Source: Anaerococcus porci
GTDB lineage: Bacteria > Bacillota > Clostridia > Tissierellales > Peptoniphilaceae
Assembly: GCF_009696575.1 (NCBI RefSeq)
Contig: NZ_VULQ01000008.1
Span: forward strand, 1 to 64,000
Direction: 5' to 3'
Length of the DNA stretch: 64,000 bases
The notes beneath the pieces were generated by a model. It saw nothing but the letters and a program-made list of their open reading frames with translations, was not told the DNA's origin and did no database searches. This document shows, in pieces, positions 55,083 through 64,000 of this stretch; the stretch's first letter is position 1, and each line of letters opens with the position of its first letter. A program made the translations under genes and the position numbers.

Positions 55083-55145
55083 TCGGTTCATTCAAACTTG
55101 CGACTTAAGACAAGTCGCAAAGAATAGAATGAGTCGATTTTTTTA
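55083..55145 (+). terminator. Two-tier rpsT terminator
   Basis: An inner 9-bp perfect stem, TTGCGACTT (55098-55106) with AAGTCGCAA (55112-55120), sits inside an outer stem TCGGTTCATTC (55083-55093) with GAATGAGTCGA (55127-55137), followed by TTTTTTTT. The T-run overlaps the stop of the converging holA gene. Confidence 0.9.
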
Positions 55146-56156
55146 TTTTGAAAAAGAACTTATTAACATTTCCATATTCAAATTCATATCAAAGTCTAAG
55201 CTCTTTTGTTTTCTCTCCATATTATATAAAAAATCATGTATATTAAATAATTCATCAAGAGTAAAATTTCTCACGAAAGATTTATCTTTATTTAACTCAT
55301 AAAAAGAAATTGAAAGTGTCTTCATTATATATGAATCATTAAAAGAATTATTACTTAAAACCTTTATACCTATAAGATTTCTAATATGTCTTACTAGCAT
55401 ATGATAAATCTTAAATATTTCATCTATATCCCTTGCCATATAAAAGTATGTATCAAGTGCTTTTTTACTATTTTTCATAGATAAGGCATCAGTAAAATTA
55501 AAAATATTTAAATCAAGAATTTGATCTAATTGTTCTGATACATCTATGTCTTTTACTTCCATCTGATCAGAGTTTGAAATAATTTTATCTATAGTATTTA
55601 CAACTTCATAAAGGTCTACCTCTGAGTTTTTATTTAAATATGAAAATCTAGCTATAATATCATTTATTTGAGATTTTTTGATTTTTTTACCAAATTTTAA
55701 GAATCTTTTTCCAATAAAATATATTAATTCATTATTAGTAAGCCTTTTTACTTCTACTATTTGACCATTTTTTTTGACATTTTTATAAAATTTTCCCTTA
55801 AAAATCTTTGAATCAGGTATTATTAAAAGAGTTAAAAAATCTCCGACATTATTAATTGTTTTTATAAGGCTATTATTAACTTCCTCATATTCTTTAATGT
55901 TTTTTTGAGAAAAGTCTACATTTCTCCATATAATCACTTTTTTATCTTCCATAATAGGATATGTGTCCATAGCTGTTTGAATCTCTTCTATACTTGTTTT
56001 TCCCTTAATTTCTATGTAATTAAAGTCAGGATATCTTAGTATATCCTTTGCTGCATCTATAATTGTCTCTTTTAGGTATTCTTCTTCAGAATCAATCAAA
56101 TATATTCCACTTGTATTACTTGATAAGAAAGCTTTCATAAATTCCTTATAATTCAT
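55143..56156 (-). CDS. holA: DNA polymerase III delta subunit
   Basis: A 337-residue clamp-loader subunit. N-terminal YLIDSEEEYLKETII, KKVIIWRNVDF and LLIIPDSK in the AAA+-like fold, and C-terminal YHMLVRHIRNLIGIKVL and a final helix bundle are typical of HolA. It opens the beta clamp with tau and delta prime. Coupled to comEC by a 4-bp overlap, and normally next to rpsT in Firmicutes, as here. Confidence 0.9.
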   Translation of the reverse strand: MNYKEFMKAFLSSNTSGIYLIDSEEEYLKETIIDAAKDILRYPDFNYIEIKGKTSIEEIQTAMDTYPIMEDKKVIIWRNVDFSQKNIKEYEEVNNSLIKTINNVGDFLTLLIIPDSKIFKGKFYKNVKKNGQIVEVKRLTNNELIYFIGKRFLKFGKKIKKSQINDIIARFSYLNKNSEVDLYEVVNTIDKIISNSDQMEVKDIDVSEQLDQILDLNIFNFTDALSMKNSKKALDTYFYMARDIDEIFKIYHMLVRHIRNLIGIKVLSNNSFNDSYIMKTLSISFYELNKDKSFVRNFTLDELFNIHDFLYNMERKQKSLDFDMNLNMEMLISSFSK

Positions 56157-58321
56157 CTAAAAAATCCCCCCTTCATATATTTTTCAACTTTAAAACCACC
56201 ATTCACAAATTGGATTTCTACATATCCATCTGTTTGAGTATTATAAGTTTTGATATCTTTTAAATTCTCTAATACTTCCTTACTAGGATGTTTATATACA
56301 TTATTTCGTCCTGCAGATATTAAAGCAACTTCGGGCCTTACATAATTAATAAAATCTTTTGATGTAGAAGATTTAGAGCCATGGTGTGATACTTTTAAAA
56401 TATCGGCTTTTCTTTTAACTACTTCTTCCCTGTTGCTAGGTAAATCACCCATAGTAAGTATTCTTACTCCTTTTATTGTAAGTAAAAGTGGCATTGAGTC
56501 CTCATTTTCTTCCCCATCATAATTTTCAAGGACATCTATTATTATATCTTTTTTAGTAAGTCTATCATAGTCATGTAATATTTCTATGTTGTAATTTTTA
56601 AATGAATTCACATTATACTTATTTACATAGATTTTTTCTATATTAAATTCATTATTTAATTTACCTAAAGCTCCATAATGATCACTATCTTCATGAGAGA
56701 TAAAAACCCCCTTTATTTTTCTAATTCCCTTTGCTTTTAAAAGAGGAATGAGAATATTATCAGTAGAGTTATAATTACCAAAAGAAATCTCACCACAATC
56801 AAAAAGATATATATCTTTTCCAGTCTCTAAGATAAATGAATCGCCTTGTCCAATATCTATCATCGAAAAACTTATAGGCCTATTTAAATCACAAGTAATA
56901 GAAAAAACTATTATTAGAATTGAATATATTAAATATTTTCTTAAATTTTTAAGTCTTTTGCTTTTAAGTTCCAGAAATAGATATATAATTATTAGAAAAT
57001 AAATCGATATAAGAATTGATTCTTTTGGAAAACTAATTTTAAATACATCTATAGAATTTAAAAATAAAGCCATATTTATTATTGATTTTATCAAAAAATT
57101 CAAACTCCAAAATATAATAAATAAAAACTTTCCCAAAAATGGATATGCCAAAATTATTATAAAAATAAGATAGGCTGATATTTGAAATATAGGTACAATT
57201 AAAAAATTTGTAATTATTGATAGAAAATTAAAACTTTGGAAATAATAGACTAAAAACGGGAACATAACAAGTTGAATCGAGCCTATAAAAACCAAATTTT
57301 TCTTTATAAATGAACCTTTATTCTTATATTTTGGATAAATTATATATATGGCAAAACCTGCCAAATATGAAAGTATTAGGGATGCATGAAATATAGCAAA
57401 AGGATTTATAAAAATAATTAATAGAAAAGATGCCATTAGAATTTTATACATATCCTTTCCTTTTTTTAGTAAAAAACCCAAATATATAATACTATGAAGT
57501 AAGATTACTCTCATAATAGAGAAAGGAAATCCTATCAAATATCCATAAGATACTGAAAAAATTAATCCTAAAGGCAGAGCCACTTTATAAGAAAGCCCAA
57601 ATTTTATAAGTATAAGTATCATAAACCCTAATATTATATCTATATGAAGACCAGATACAGCAAGTAAATGGGAAATACCTAAAGATGATAATTCACTTAT
57701 ATTCTTATACTTTTCTGATAAAACCACAGCCTTTACAAAATCAGATGCATCCTCACTTAAATTATTGTCAAAGATAGATTTTATATAAAAACTAAATTTT
57801 TCTTTAAGTCTTAAATTAAGATATTTCGTTTTTTCTACTCTCTTCAAATCTATAATTTTAAGTCTTGATTTAACCCCTTTTCCAAGCATGTAATTCCTAT
57901 AGTTGAAAAGATAAGGGTTGGTATTCTTAGAGACTAGATCTATTTCAAAATTTCCTATAAGTCTATCTCCAAGATTAAATTCTTTGTCTGATATAAGAAT
58001 TGATTTTTCATCTATTTTATAAATTTTATCTTTAGCCTTAACTGTATAAATAAATCTATCATTAGTGCTAGACTTATCCACTACTAAAAGTGATAAGTCT
58101 AGTTTTTCATATTTGTTCAATTTAAAAGAATTAAAATTTATTCCTGCTATGAAATTTCCTAAAATTACTGCTAGAAAAAAATAAAAAATTGTTTTTTTCA
58201 TAAATAAAAGACATAGGAAAAAAAGTCCTAAAATCAAGACTAAATTAAGACCTTCAAAATATACAAAAAAACCTATTCCACAAATAAAACCTAATAAGCT
58301 TAAAAATAATATTTTTCTCAT
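56153..58321 (-). CDS. comEC: ComEC/Rec2 DNA uptake channel
   Basis: A 722-residue membrane protein: N-terminal helices and an OB-type domain (about 65-180), the competence membrane core (GISHLLAVSGLHIDIILG, then many helices) and a C-terminal metallo-beta-lactamase domain (MIDIGQGDSFILETG, SHEDSDHYGALG, KVSHHGSKSSTS), likely a nuclease. It carries single-stranded DNA across the membrane during transformation. Together with ComFC this indicates a conserved uptake system, though no pilus genes are in the window. The promoter overlaps that of the divergent gene. Confidence 0.92.
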   Translation of the reverse strand: MRKILFLSLLGFICGIGFFVYFEGLNLVLILGLFFLCLLFMKKTIFYFFLAVILGNFIAGINFNSFKLNKYEKLDLSLLVVDKSSTNDRFIYTVKAKDKIYKIDEKSILISDKEFNLGDRLIGNFEIDLVSKNTNPYLFNYRNYMLGKGVKSRLKIIDLKRVEKTKYLNLRLKEKFSFYIKSIFDNNLSEDASDFVKAVVLSEKYKNISELSSLGISHLLAVSGLHIDIILGFMILILIKFGLSYKVALPLGLIFSVSYGYLIGFPFSIMRVILLHSIIYLGFLLKKGKDMYKILMASFLLIIFINPFAIFHASLILSYLAGFAIYIIYPKYKNKGSFIKKNLVFIGSIQLVMFPFLVYYFQSFNFLSIITNFLIVPIFQISAYLIFIIILAYPFLGKFLFIIFWSLNFLIKSIINMALFLNSIDVFKISFPKESILISIYFLIIIYLFLELKSKRLKNLRKYLIYSILIIVFSITCDLNRPISFSMIDIGQGDSFILETGKDIYLFDCGEISFGNYNSTDNILIPLLKAKGIRKIKGVFISHEDSDHYGALGKLNNEFNIEKIYVNKYNVNSFKNYNIEILHDYDRLTKKDIIIDVLENYDGEENEDSMPLLLTIKGVRILTMGDLPSNREEVVKRKADILKVSHHGSKSSTSKDFINYVRPEVALISAGRNNVYKHPSKEVLENLKDIKTYNTQTDGYVEIQFVNGGFKVEKYMKGGFFR

Positions 58322-58338
58322 ATCTATCTCCCACTTAA

Positions 58339-58358
58339 ATTATAACATATGATATAAT
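58339..58358. promoter_or_regulatory. Overlapping divergent extended -10 promoters (comEC and AlaX-like gene)
   Basis: In the 43-bp gap, TGTTATAAT on the minus strand (TATAAT at 58339-58344) serves comEC and TGATATAAT on the plus strand (TATAAT at 58353-58358) serves the AlaX-like gene. Both have the TGn extension and lack good -35 boxes. The two polymerase footprints overlap fully. The plus-strand start is predicted at or next to the A of the ATG. Confidence 0.65.
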
Positions 58359-58364
58359 TATAGT

Positions 58365-59108
58365 ATGAAAGATTTATTATACATAAGTCATCCCTTAATA
58401 GATGAAATTAGTGCAAATATAAAAAAGAAAAAATATAATTATCCTTATACTAAACTTATCTTAGATAGAAGCATTTTTATTCCGAAAACCGCCTATCTTC
58501 TGGATGAAAATCCCGAAATATCCTCATTTAAAATAAAAAACATACAGATGGTTGAAAAAGATATTGTATATACAATTGAAGGAAATATAGAGAAAAAGGA
58601 AGTCTACTTAAAAATTGATAAAAAAGCAAGACTTAAAAATTTATATTATAATACTGCATTTTATATTTTTAAGGCTATCTTTTATCAATTCTATAATAAC
58701 AAGAACATAAGCCTTTCAATAGAAAAAAATAAATCTCGAATTAAGGTAGATAATTTTTATGAAAATTTTGATTTAAAAGCTTTTAAAGAACTTTTTGAAA
58801 AGATTATAAAGCTTGGTCTCGACATAAATATAGAAGAGGAAGAAGTTTTTATTGATGGATTTGAAAGATTTCCAAATCAGGGTGTATTTTTGAGAAATAC
58901 CAAATATTTAGAAGGTATTTATGTTTTTTCATTAGAAAAAATTGAAGATAAGCTTTTAATTGATTTTATAGTTGGAGATGACTATTTAAAATTTGTTAGT
59001 AAGAGTATGGATTTGATTGAATATATTAAAAATATTTCTACAGGAGATTTAGATTCTAGTGAAAAGATTACTAAGATTATATCCGCTATACAAAATCAAA
59101 AATATTAA
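58365..59108 (+). CDS. Degenerate AlaX-like (alanyl-tRNA editing domain) protein
   Basis: A 247-residue soluble protein whose layout resembles trans-editing AlaX proteins: LILDRSIFIPKTA (32-43) stands where LDRTAFYPEGGG does, VYLKIDKKARLKNLYYNTAFYIF (80-102) where the HTAQH helix does, and EGIYVFSLEKIEDKLLIDFIVG (183-204) matches the C-terminal strands; a helical tail follows. The metal ligands are gone: HxxxH is N96-T-A-F-Y100 and no CxxxH is present. So it is probably not an active deacylase. No Shine-Dalgarno precedes the ATG and the promoter predicts a leaderless mRNA. The homology is my pattern reading and needs a profile search. Confidence 0.55.
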   Translation: MKDLLYISHPLIDEISANIKKKKYNYPYTKLILDRSIFIPKTAYLLDENPEISSFKIKNIQMVEKDIVYTIEGNIEKKEVYLKIDKKARLKNLYYNTAFYIFKAIFYQFYNNKNISLSIEKNKSRIKVDNFYENFDLKAFKELFEKIIKLGLDINIEEEEVFIDGFERFPNQGVFLRNTKYLEGIYVFSLEKIEDKLLIDFIVGDDYLKFVSKSMDLIEYIKNISTGDLDSSEKITKIISAIQNQKY

Positions 59109-59144
59109 TGGACTATTCATAAATTTATGAATAGTCCATTTTTT
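59107..59144. terminator. Bidirectional terminator, 34-bp perfect palindrome
   Basis: AATGGACTATTCATAAA at 59107-59123 and its exact complement at 59124-59140 form an uninterrupted inverted repeat, followed by TTTT on the plus side and AATATTTTTG on the minus side. It separates the AlaX-like gene (its stop overlaps) from the converging leuS. Confidence 0.9.
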
Positions 59145-59149
59145 AGTCT

Positions 59150-61558
59150 TTATTTTACAAGTAGATTTAATATCTTGCCTGGTACATATATTACCTTAAA
59201 TATATCTTTTCCATCTATATATTTTTGTATGTTTTTATCATTTTCTGCCTTACTTACAGCATCTTCTTGATCTGCATCTTTACTTATATTAAGTTTAGTC
59301 CTAACTTTGCCATTTACTTGAACTGGAAGTTCAATTGTATCATATTCAAGCTTAGATTTATCATAAATTGGCCATGATGCTTGATTGAGCTCACCTTCAA
59401 ATCCTATCTCTTCCCATAATTCTTCTGTTAAATGAGGGGCAACTGGATTTAATAAAATTAAGTAAGTCTTATAATCTTTTTTGGTGATTGTCCCTTTATT
59501 TCTAAATTCATTTAATAGACTCATCAAAGCGGCTATAGCTGTATTATATTTTAGTGATTCATAATCATCAGAAACCTTTTTAATAGTTTGATTTATAAGA
59601 ATTTCTAAATCTTTTGAATATTCTTCTCCATCTTCTACTAATTCATAAAGGTTAAATACTCTTTCAAGATATTTCCTACAACCTTTAACCCCCTCGTCTG
59701 ACCAAGGAGCAGTTGATCTAAAATCACCAATAAACATTTCATATACTCTTAGAGTATCAGCACCATAATCTCTTACTATGTCATCAGGATTTACTACATT
59801 TCCTCTTGATTTAGACATTTTTTGATGGTCTTCTCCAAGAATCATTCCATGAGATGTTCTTTTTTGATATGGTTCTTTTGTAGGAACCTTACCTATATCA
59901 TATAAGAACTTGTGCCAAAATCTTGAATAGAGTAAATGAAGTGTTGTATGTTCCATTCCGCCATTATACCAATCAACTGGTGTAAAGTATTCTAGATTTT
60001 CTTTGCTTGCAATATCCTTACTATTATTATGATCTGTGTATCTTAAATAATACCATGAAGAGCCTGCCCATTGTGGCATTGTATCTGTTTCCCTTTTAGA
60101 AGGCTTTCCGCAGATTGGGCAAGTAGTATTTACAAAGTCATCTATTTTTGATAATGGACTTTCTCCATCATCTGTCACCTCATAGCTTTCTACTTCAGGA
60201 AGCTCTATAGGAAGATTTTCTTCCTTTTCTGGAACCCAACCATGTTCTTGACAATAAATCATAGGAATTGGTTCACCCCAATATCTTTGTCTAGAAAATA
60301 CCCAATCTCGAAGTTTGTAATTTACTTTTGCAAAGCCTATCTCATTATCTTCAACATATTCTATCATCTTAGCTTTGGCTTCATCAACTGAAAGACCATT
60401 TAAAAAATCTGAATTTATCATAAGTCCCTTGTCATTTGATATTGTAGGAAGTTCTTCATCCCCATTGTCAATTACAGGAATTATTGGCATATCAAATTTT
60501 TTAGCAAATTCAAAATCTCTTTCATCATGGGCTGGTACTGCCATAATCGCACCTGTACCATAAGATATAAGTACATAATCAGATATCCAAATTGGAACTT
60601 CCTTTCCATTTACAGGATTTATGGCAGATATTCCATCAAGTTTAACCCCTGTTTTTTCCTTAGAAAGCTCACTTCTTTCAAAATCTGACTTTTTCTTAGC
60701 AAAAGTTTGGTATTCTTTAACTTTATCGAGATTTTTAATATCATCTTTAAATTTTTCAAGCATAGGATGTTCTGGTGCTATTACCATATAAGTTGCGCCA
60801 AAAATTGTATCAGGTCTTGTAGTATAGACATTTAATTTATAATCCTTATCCTTTAATTTAAAGTCTATTTCTGCACCATAGCTTCTTCCAATCCAATTTT
60901 TTTGTTGAGTTTTGATTTTTTCTTCATAGTCAACATCATCTAAATCATCTATGAGTCTGTCTGCATATTTTGTAATTTTTAACATCCATTGATTTTTAAC
61001 CTTATGGGTTACATCTGAGCCACATCGTTCACACTTACCATCAACTACTTCTTCATTAGCAAGTCCTATCTTACATGATGGACACCAGTTTATTGGCATT
61101 TCTTTTTTGTAGGCAAGCCCATGTTTATAGAGTTGTATAAATATCCATTGACTCCATTTATAATAATTTGGATCAGTTGTATTAATTTCTCTTGACCAGT
61201 CAAATGAGAAACCAATTGATTTCATTTGCGACTTGAAATTTTTAATATTATCTCTTGTAACTATTGCTGGGTGTATATGATTTTTTATAGCATAGTTTTC
61301 TGTTGGAAGACCGAATGCATCCCAACCCATTGGATAAATTACATTTTCTCCTTCTAGTCTTCTCTTTCTTGCTACTATATCTAAAGCCGTATAAGGTCTT
61401 GGATGGCCTACATGAAGACCTTGACCTGATGGATATGGAAATTCTACTAATGGATAGAATTTCTTTTTATCCTTATCTATAACAGCTTTAAATGTTTCCT
61501 CATCATCCCATATTTTTTGCCATTTTTTCTCAATAGCATTTGGATTATATTCCCTCAT
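59150..61558 (-). CDS. leuS: Leucyl-tRNA synthetase
   Basis: An 802-residue class I synthetase. The HIGH-type motif is HVGHPRPYT, the KMSKS motif is [10 protein letters not shown]; between them are a zinc-type module (CPSCKIG, CERCGS) and the editing domain ([30 protein letters not shown]). The C-terminal anticodon domain follows. It lies 9 bp after asnS with no T-box leader. ATG start. Confidence 0.96.
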   Translation of the reverse strand: MREYNPNAIEKKWQKIWDDEETFKAVIDKDKKKFYPLVEFPYPSGQGLHVGHPRPYTALDIVARKRRLEGENVIYPMGWDAFGLPTENYAIKNHIHPAIVTRDNIKNFKSQMKSIGFSFDWSREINTTDPNYYKWSQWIFIQLYKHGLAYKKEMPINWCPSCKIGLANEEVVDGKCERCGSDVTHKVKNQWMLKITKYADRLIDDLDDVDYEEKIKTQQKNWIGRSYGAEIDFKLKDKDYKLNVYTTRPDTIFGATYMVIAPEHPMLEKFKDDIKNLDKVKEYQTFAKKKSDFERSELSKEKTGVKLDGISAINPVNGKEVPIWISDYVLISYGTGAIMAVPAHDERDFEFAKKFDMPIIPVIDNGDEELPTISNDKGLMINSDFLNGLSVDEAKAKMIEYVEDNEIGFAKVNYKLRDWVFSRQRYWGEPIPMIYCQEHGWVPEKEENLPIELPEVESYEVTDDGESPLSKIDDFVNTTCPICGKPSKRETDTMPQWAGSSWYYLRYTDHNNSKDIASKENLEYFTPVDWYNGGMEHTTLHLLYSRFWHKFLYDIGKVPTKEPYQKRTSHGMILGEDHQKMSKSRGNVVNPDDIVRDYGADTLRVYEMFIGDFRSTAPWSDEGVKGCRKYLERVFNLYELVEDGEEYSKDLEILINQTIKKVSDDYESLKYNTAIAALMSLLNEFRNKGTITKKDYKTYLILLNPVAPHLTEELWEEIGFEGELNQASWPIYDKSKLEYDTIELPVQVNGKVRTKLNISKDADQEDAVSKAENDKNIQKYIDGKDIFKVIYVPGKILNLLVK

Positions 61559-61567
61559 AATTACTCC

Positions 61568-62956
61568 TTAGTTTTTTGATGCAAATGACTTAACTGTTCT
61601 TGGATATTGTATTACGTCACGAATGTTCTTCATTCCAGTAAGATACATTACAGCTCTTTCAAAACCAAGTCCATATCCTGAATGAACAACAGAACCATAT
61701 CTTCTAAGATCTAGATAATTTTGATATTCATCTATGTTAAGTCCATTATCTTCCATAGATTTTACAAGTTCATCATATCTTTCTTCCCTTTGGCTTCCCC
61801 CTATCAGCTCACCTACAGCTGGAACTAATAGATCAAAAGCAGCTACAGTTTTCCCATCTTCATTTCTTCTCATATAAAAAGCCTTTATGTCTTTTGGATA
61901 GTCTGTAACAAAAACAGGTCCATCTACAATCTTTTCTGATAAATATCTTTCATGTTCTGTTTGAAGGTCCATTCCCCATTCTACTGGATATTCAAAATCT
62001 ACATTGGCTTCTTTTAGTTTTTTTATAGCATCAGTATAGGTAATTCTTGCAAATTTAGCATCTTTTACCTTTTCAAGCCTTTCTATAAGTGTATCATCAA
62101 TTTTTTCATTGAAAAAAGTAATCTCATCTTTACAATTTTTAAGAACATAGTCAATCATATACCTAATCATATTTTCCGCTACATCCATACAATCATTGTA
62201 GTCAGCAAAGGCAATCTCTGGCTCAAGCATCCAAAATTCAGCTGCATGTCTTGGTGTGTTTGACTCCTCTGCCCTAAAAGTTGGTCCAAATGTATAAATG
62301 TCTGAAAAAGCAAGAGCAAAATCTTCTGCTTCCAATTGACCTGATACTGTAAGATATGATTTCTTTCCAAAAAAATCCTTAGAATAATCAACTTTTCCTT
62401 CATCATTTAGATTAGGTTTTTCAAGATTTTGGGTTGTAACTTGGAACATCTCTCCTGCTCCTTCAGTATCAGATGCTGTAATTATAGGTGCATTTAAGTA
62501 GATAAATCCTCTTTCTTGGAAGAAATTATGAAGAGCAAATGCAAGTTTACTTCTTAATCTAAATACTGCCCTATAAGTATTTGTTCTTGCTCTTAGGTGA
62601 GGAATAGTTCTCATGTATTCAAGAGATTGTTTTTGTTTTTGAATAGGAAATTTTTCATCACTATGGCCTAGTACAATAACCTTATTTGCTTGAAGTTCAA
62701 AGGCTTGTTTTGCATTATTTGTTTTAACCAATAACCCACTAACCCTTAATGATGCTGAAAGATGTTCTTTTTTTAGTTCTTCAAAGTTATCTAAGTCTTT
62801 ACTTAACACAACTTGGAGGTTCTTAAATATAGTTCCATCGTTTAGTTCTATAAAACCTACATTCTTAGTAAACCTCGCTTGTCTTATCCATCCTTCAAGA
62901 GTAATTTCCTTATCAATAAATTTTTCTAAATCTCTTTGAATTTCTCTTAATTTCAT
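61568..62956 (-). CDS. asnS: Asparaginyl-tRNA synthetase
   Basis: A 462-residue class IIb synthetase: N-terminal OB anticodon domain ([21 protein letters not shown]), motif 2 ([21 protein letters not shown]) and motif 3 ([15 protein letters not shown]). The PRHAAEF variant and SGQLEAE mark AsnRS rather than AspRS. Presence of asnS means the cell can charge tRNA-Asn directly. It overlaps rarA by 4 bp and leads into leuS. Confidence 0.94.
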   Translation of the reverse strand: MKLREIQRDLEKFIDKEITLEGWIRQARFTKNVGFIELNDGTIFKNLQVVLSKDLDNFEELKKEHLSASLRVSGLLVKTNNAKQAFELQANKVIVLGHSDEKFPIQKQKQSLEYMRTIPHLRARTNTYRAVFRLRSKLAFALHNFFQERGFIYLNAPIITASDTEGAGEMFQVTTQNLEKPNLNDEGKVDYSKDFFGKKSYLTVSGQLEAEDFALAFSDIYTFGPTFRAEESNTPRHAAEFWMLEPEIAFADYNDCMDVAENMIRYMIDYVLKNCKDEITFFNEKIDDTLIERLEKVKDAKFARITYTDAIKKLKEANVDFEYPVEWGMDLQTEHERYLSEKIVDGPVFVTDYPKDIKAFYMRRNEDGKTVAAFDLLVPAVGELIGGSQREERYDELVKSMEDNGLNIDEYQNYLDLRRYGSVVHSGYGLGFERAVMYLTGMKNIRDVIQYPRTVKSFASKN

Positions 62957-64000
62957 TTGTCTAATCCTCTCTTAACTTTTTCTAATTTTTCTACAAGCTC
63001 TTTTTCATATCCAATATTTTTTGGCTCATAAAATTTTTCATTTTTATACTCATCTGGTAAATAATCTTGTTTAACATAGCCATTATAGTTATGAGGGTAA
63101 AGATACTCATCTTTTACTAATTTTTTGCTATCTTTATAGTGAGTATCTTTTAATTTATTTGGAACTTCTAAATCCCTCTTATTTTTAACAAAATCCATAG
63201 CCTTATTTATAGCAAGATATGTGGAATTGTTTTTAGGACTAAGTGCAAGATAAACGCAAGCCTCTGCTAAAATAATTCTTGCTTCAGGCATTCCAACTGC
63301 TATTGACGCATTAAAAGCATTAGTTGCAATATTTAATGCATTTGGATCTGCAAGAGAAATATCTTCTGCAGCAAAAATCATCATCCTTCTTCCTATAAAT
63401 TTTATATCTTCACCTGAGTTAAGCATTTTTGCTAAATAATAGATACTTGCATCAACATCTGAACCTCTCATAGATTTTATAAAAGCAGATATTGTATCGT
63501 AGTGCCTGTCACCATTTCTATCATATATTGAAATCTTTTTTTGAATTGAATCTAAGATAGTTTGGCGGTCAATTTCTATTATACCTTTATTATCATCTTG
63601 TGAAAACACAGCTATCTCTAAAGCATTTAAAAGTGCCCTACAATCTCCATTTGAATAGGATATTAAGGTTTCTATTGCATTATTTGTTATACTTATATTT
63701 TTTCTTTGGAGTATTCTATCCTTATTTATTGCTCTATCTATAAGCATCTTTAAATCATTATAGCTATGACTTTTCAGCTCAAAAACATACATTCTAGATA
63801 TCAATGCCTTATTTACTTCAAAATATGGATTTTCTGTTGTTGCCCCAATTAATATAATTGTAGAATCTTCTACAAAAGGCAGAAGATAGTCTTGTTGTGA
63901 TTTATTAAACCTATGAATTTCATCTATAAAAAGTATAGTCTTTTTATTTTCAAATTTAAGATTATCCTTTGCTATTTCTATTTTTTTCTTTAGATCGGAT
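62953..64000 (-). CDS. rarA: Replication-associated recombination protein RarA (MgsA), N-terminus beyond window
   Basis: The frame is open to the right edge, giving 349 residues. The visible part starts inside the AAA+ domain: Walker [18 protein letters not shown], then sensor 1 [16 protein letters not shown] and an arginine-finger region [12 protein letters not shown], the lid, and the C-terminal domain with [16 protein letters not shown] and [12 protein letters not shown], typical of RarA/WRNIP1. Walker A lies outside the window. It is related to clamp-loader proteins and acts at stalled forks. An internal TTG at 63804 could mimic a start but the protein clearly continues upstream. Confidence 0.92.
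   Translation of the reverse strand, partial: SDLKKKIEIAKDNLKFENKKTILFIDEIHRFNKSQQDYLLPFVEDSTIILIGATTENPYFEVNKALISRMYVFELKSHSYNDLKMLIDRAINKDRILQRKNISITNNAIETLISYSNGDCRALLNALEIAVFSQDDNKGIIEIDRQTILDSIQKKISIYDRNGDRHYDTISAFIKSMRGSDVDASIYYLAKMLNSGEDIKFIGRRMMIFAAEDISLADPNALNIATNAFNASIAVGMPEARIILAEACVYLALSPKNNSTYLAINKAMDFVKNKRDLEVPNKLKDTHYKDSKKLVKDEYLYPHNYNGYVKQDYLPDEYKNEKFYEPKNIGYEKELVEKLEKVKRGLDK

Noticed and set aside
62179-62406. Minus-strand 75-codon frame within asnS
   Set aside because: It is a shadow frame fully inside a conserved gene.
63804-64000. Independent start of a shorter gene at the TTG at 63804
   Set aside because: The same frame continues to the window edge with RarA Walker B and sensor residues, so the TTG is internal.

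Overview
The window is a low-GC, tightly packed bacterial chromosome segment from an anaerobic Firmicute. The gene set (class III ribonucleotide reductase NrdD/NrdG, a SCIFF ranthipeptide with its radical-SAM maturase, HrcA/CIRCE and CtsR heat-shock control, LytR-CpsA-Psr and LTA-synthase-like envelope enzymes) and the AT-rich codon use suggest the Tissierellia/Peptoniphilaceae (Anaerococcus-like). That placement is inference; no rRNA is present to confirm it.

Layout. Positions 1-2454 hold one end of an integrative conjugative element (PcfB-like protein, DnaC-like ATPase, RepA_N initiator, all on the minus strand), abutting the 3' end of the rRNA methyltransferase gene rlmD. From 2455 to 22232 the minus strand carries helicase-rlmD, the NrdR-type nrdD-nrdG-lemA-TPM operon, a CtsR-type dnaJ-like-clpB operon, an envelope/polysaccharide run (export protein, LCP ligase, apt, glycosyltransferase, flippase) and an LtaS-like enzyme. 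A nitroreductase gene lies on the plus strand. Positions 22395-25388 (plus strand) hold a PLP decarboxylase and the scfA-scfB ranthipeptide pair. From 25425 to 39285 (minus) is a long housekeeping series: proS, a thioredoxin-like gene, fba, rho, a TVP38 protein, rpmE, prmC, prfA, CDF transporter, tsaC, upp, murA, recD2, comFC. Then come tex-crr, an unknown membrane protein, tRNA-Thr(CGU), cstA, the hrcA-grpE-dnaK-dnaJ-mtaB chaperone operon, lepB-lepA-hemW, rpsT, comEC-holA, a degenerate AlaX-like gene, and rarA-asnS-leuS running off the right edge.

Most interesting points. (1) Four tandem 23-bp repeats lie inside the RepA_N coding sequence and look like an iteron origin of the conjugative element. 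(2) The complete SCIFF precursor and maturase pair is separated by an internal terminator. (3) A catalytically stripped AlaX-like protein is driven from a promoter that would give a leaderless mRNA and that overlaps the divergent comEC promoter. (4) Intrinsic terminators sit repeatedly a few bases upstream of ribosome binding sites inside same-strand gene runs (repA, nrdG, rho, prmC, hemW, dnaJ, tex, probably the glycosyltransferase), as if partial termination set expression steps. (5) The LtaS-like gene appears to start at a non-canonical ATT codon. (6) Readable operators for NrdR, CtsR and HrcA are present. No CRISPR array, insertion sequence or rRNA was found, and no gene-free stretch exceeds 300 bases.
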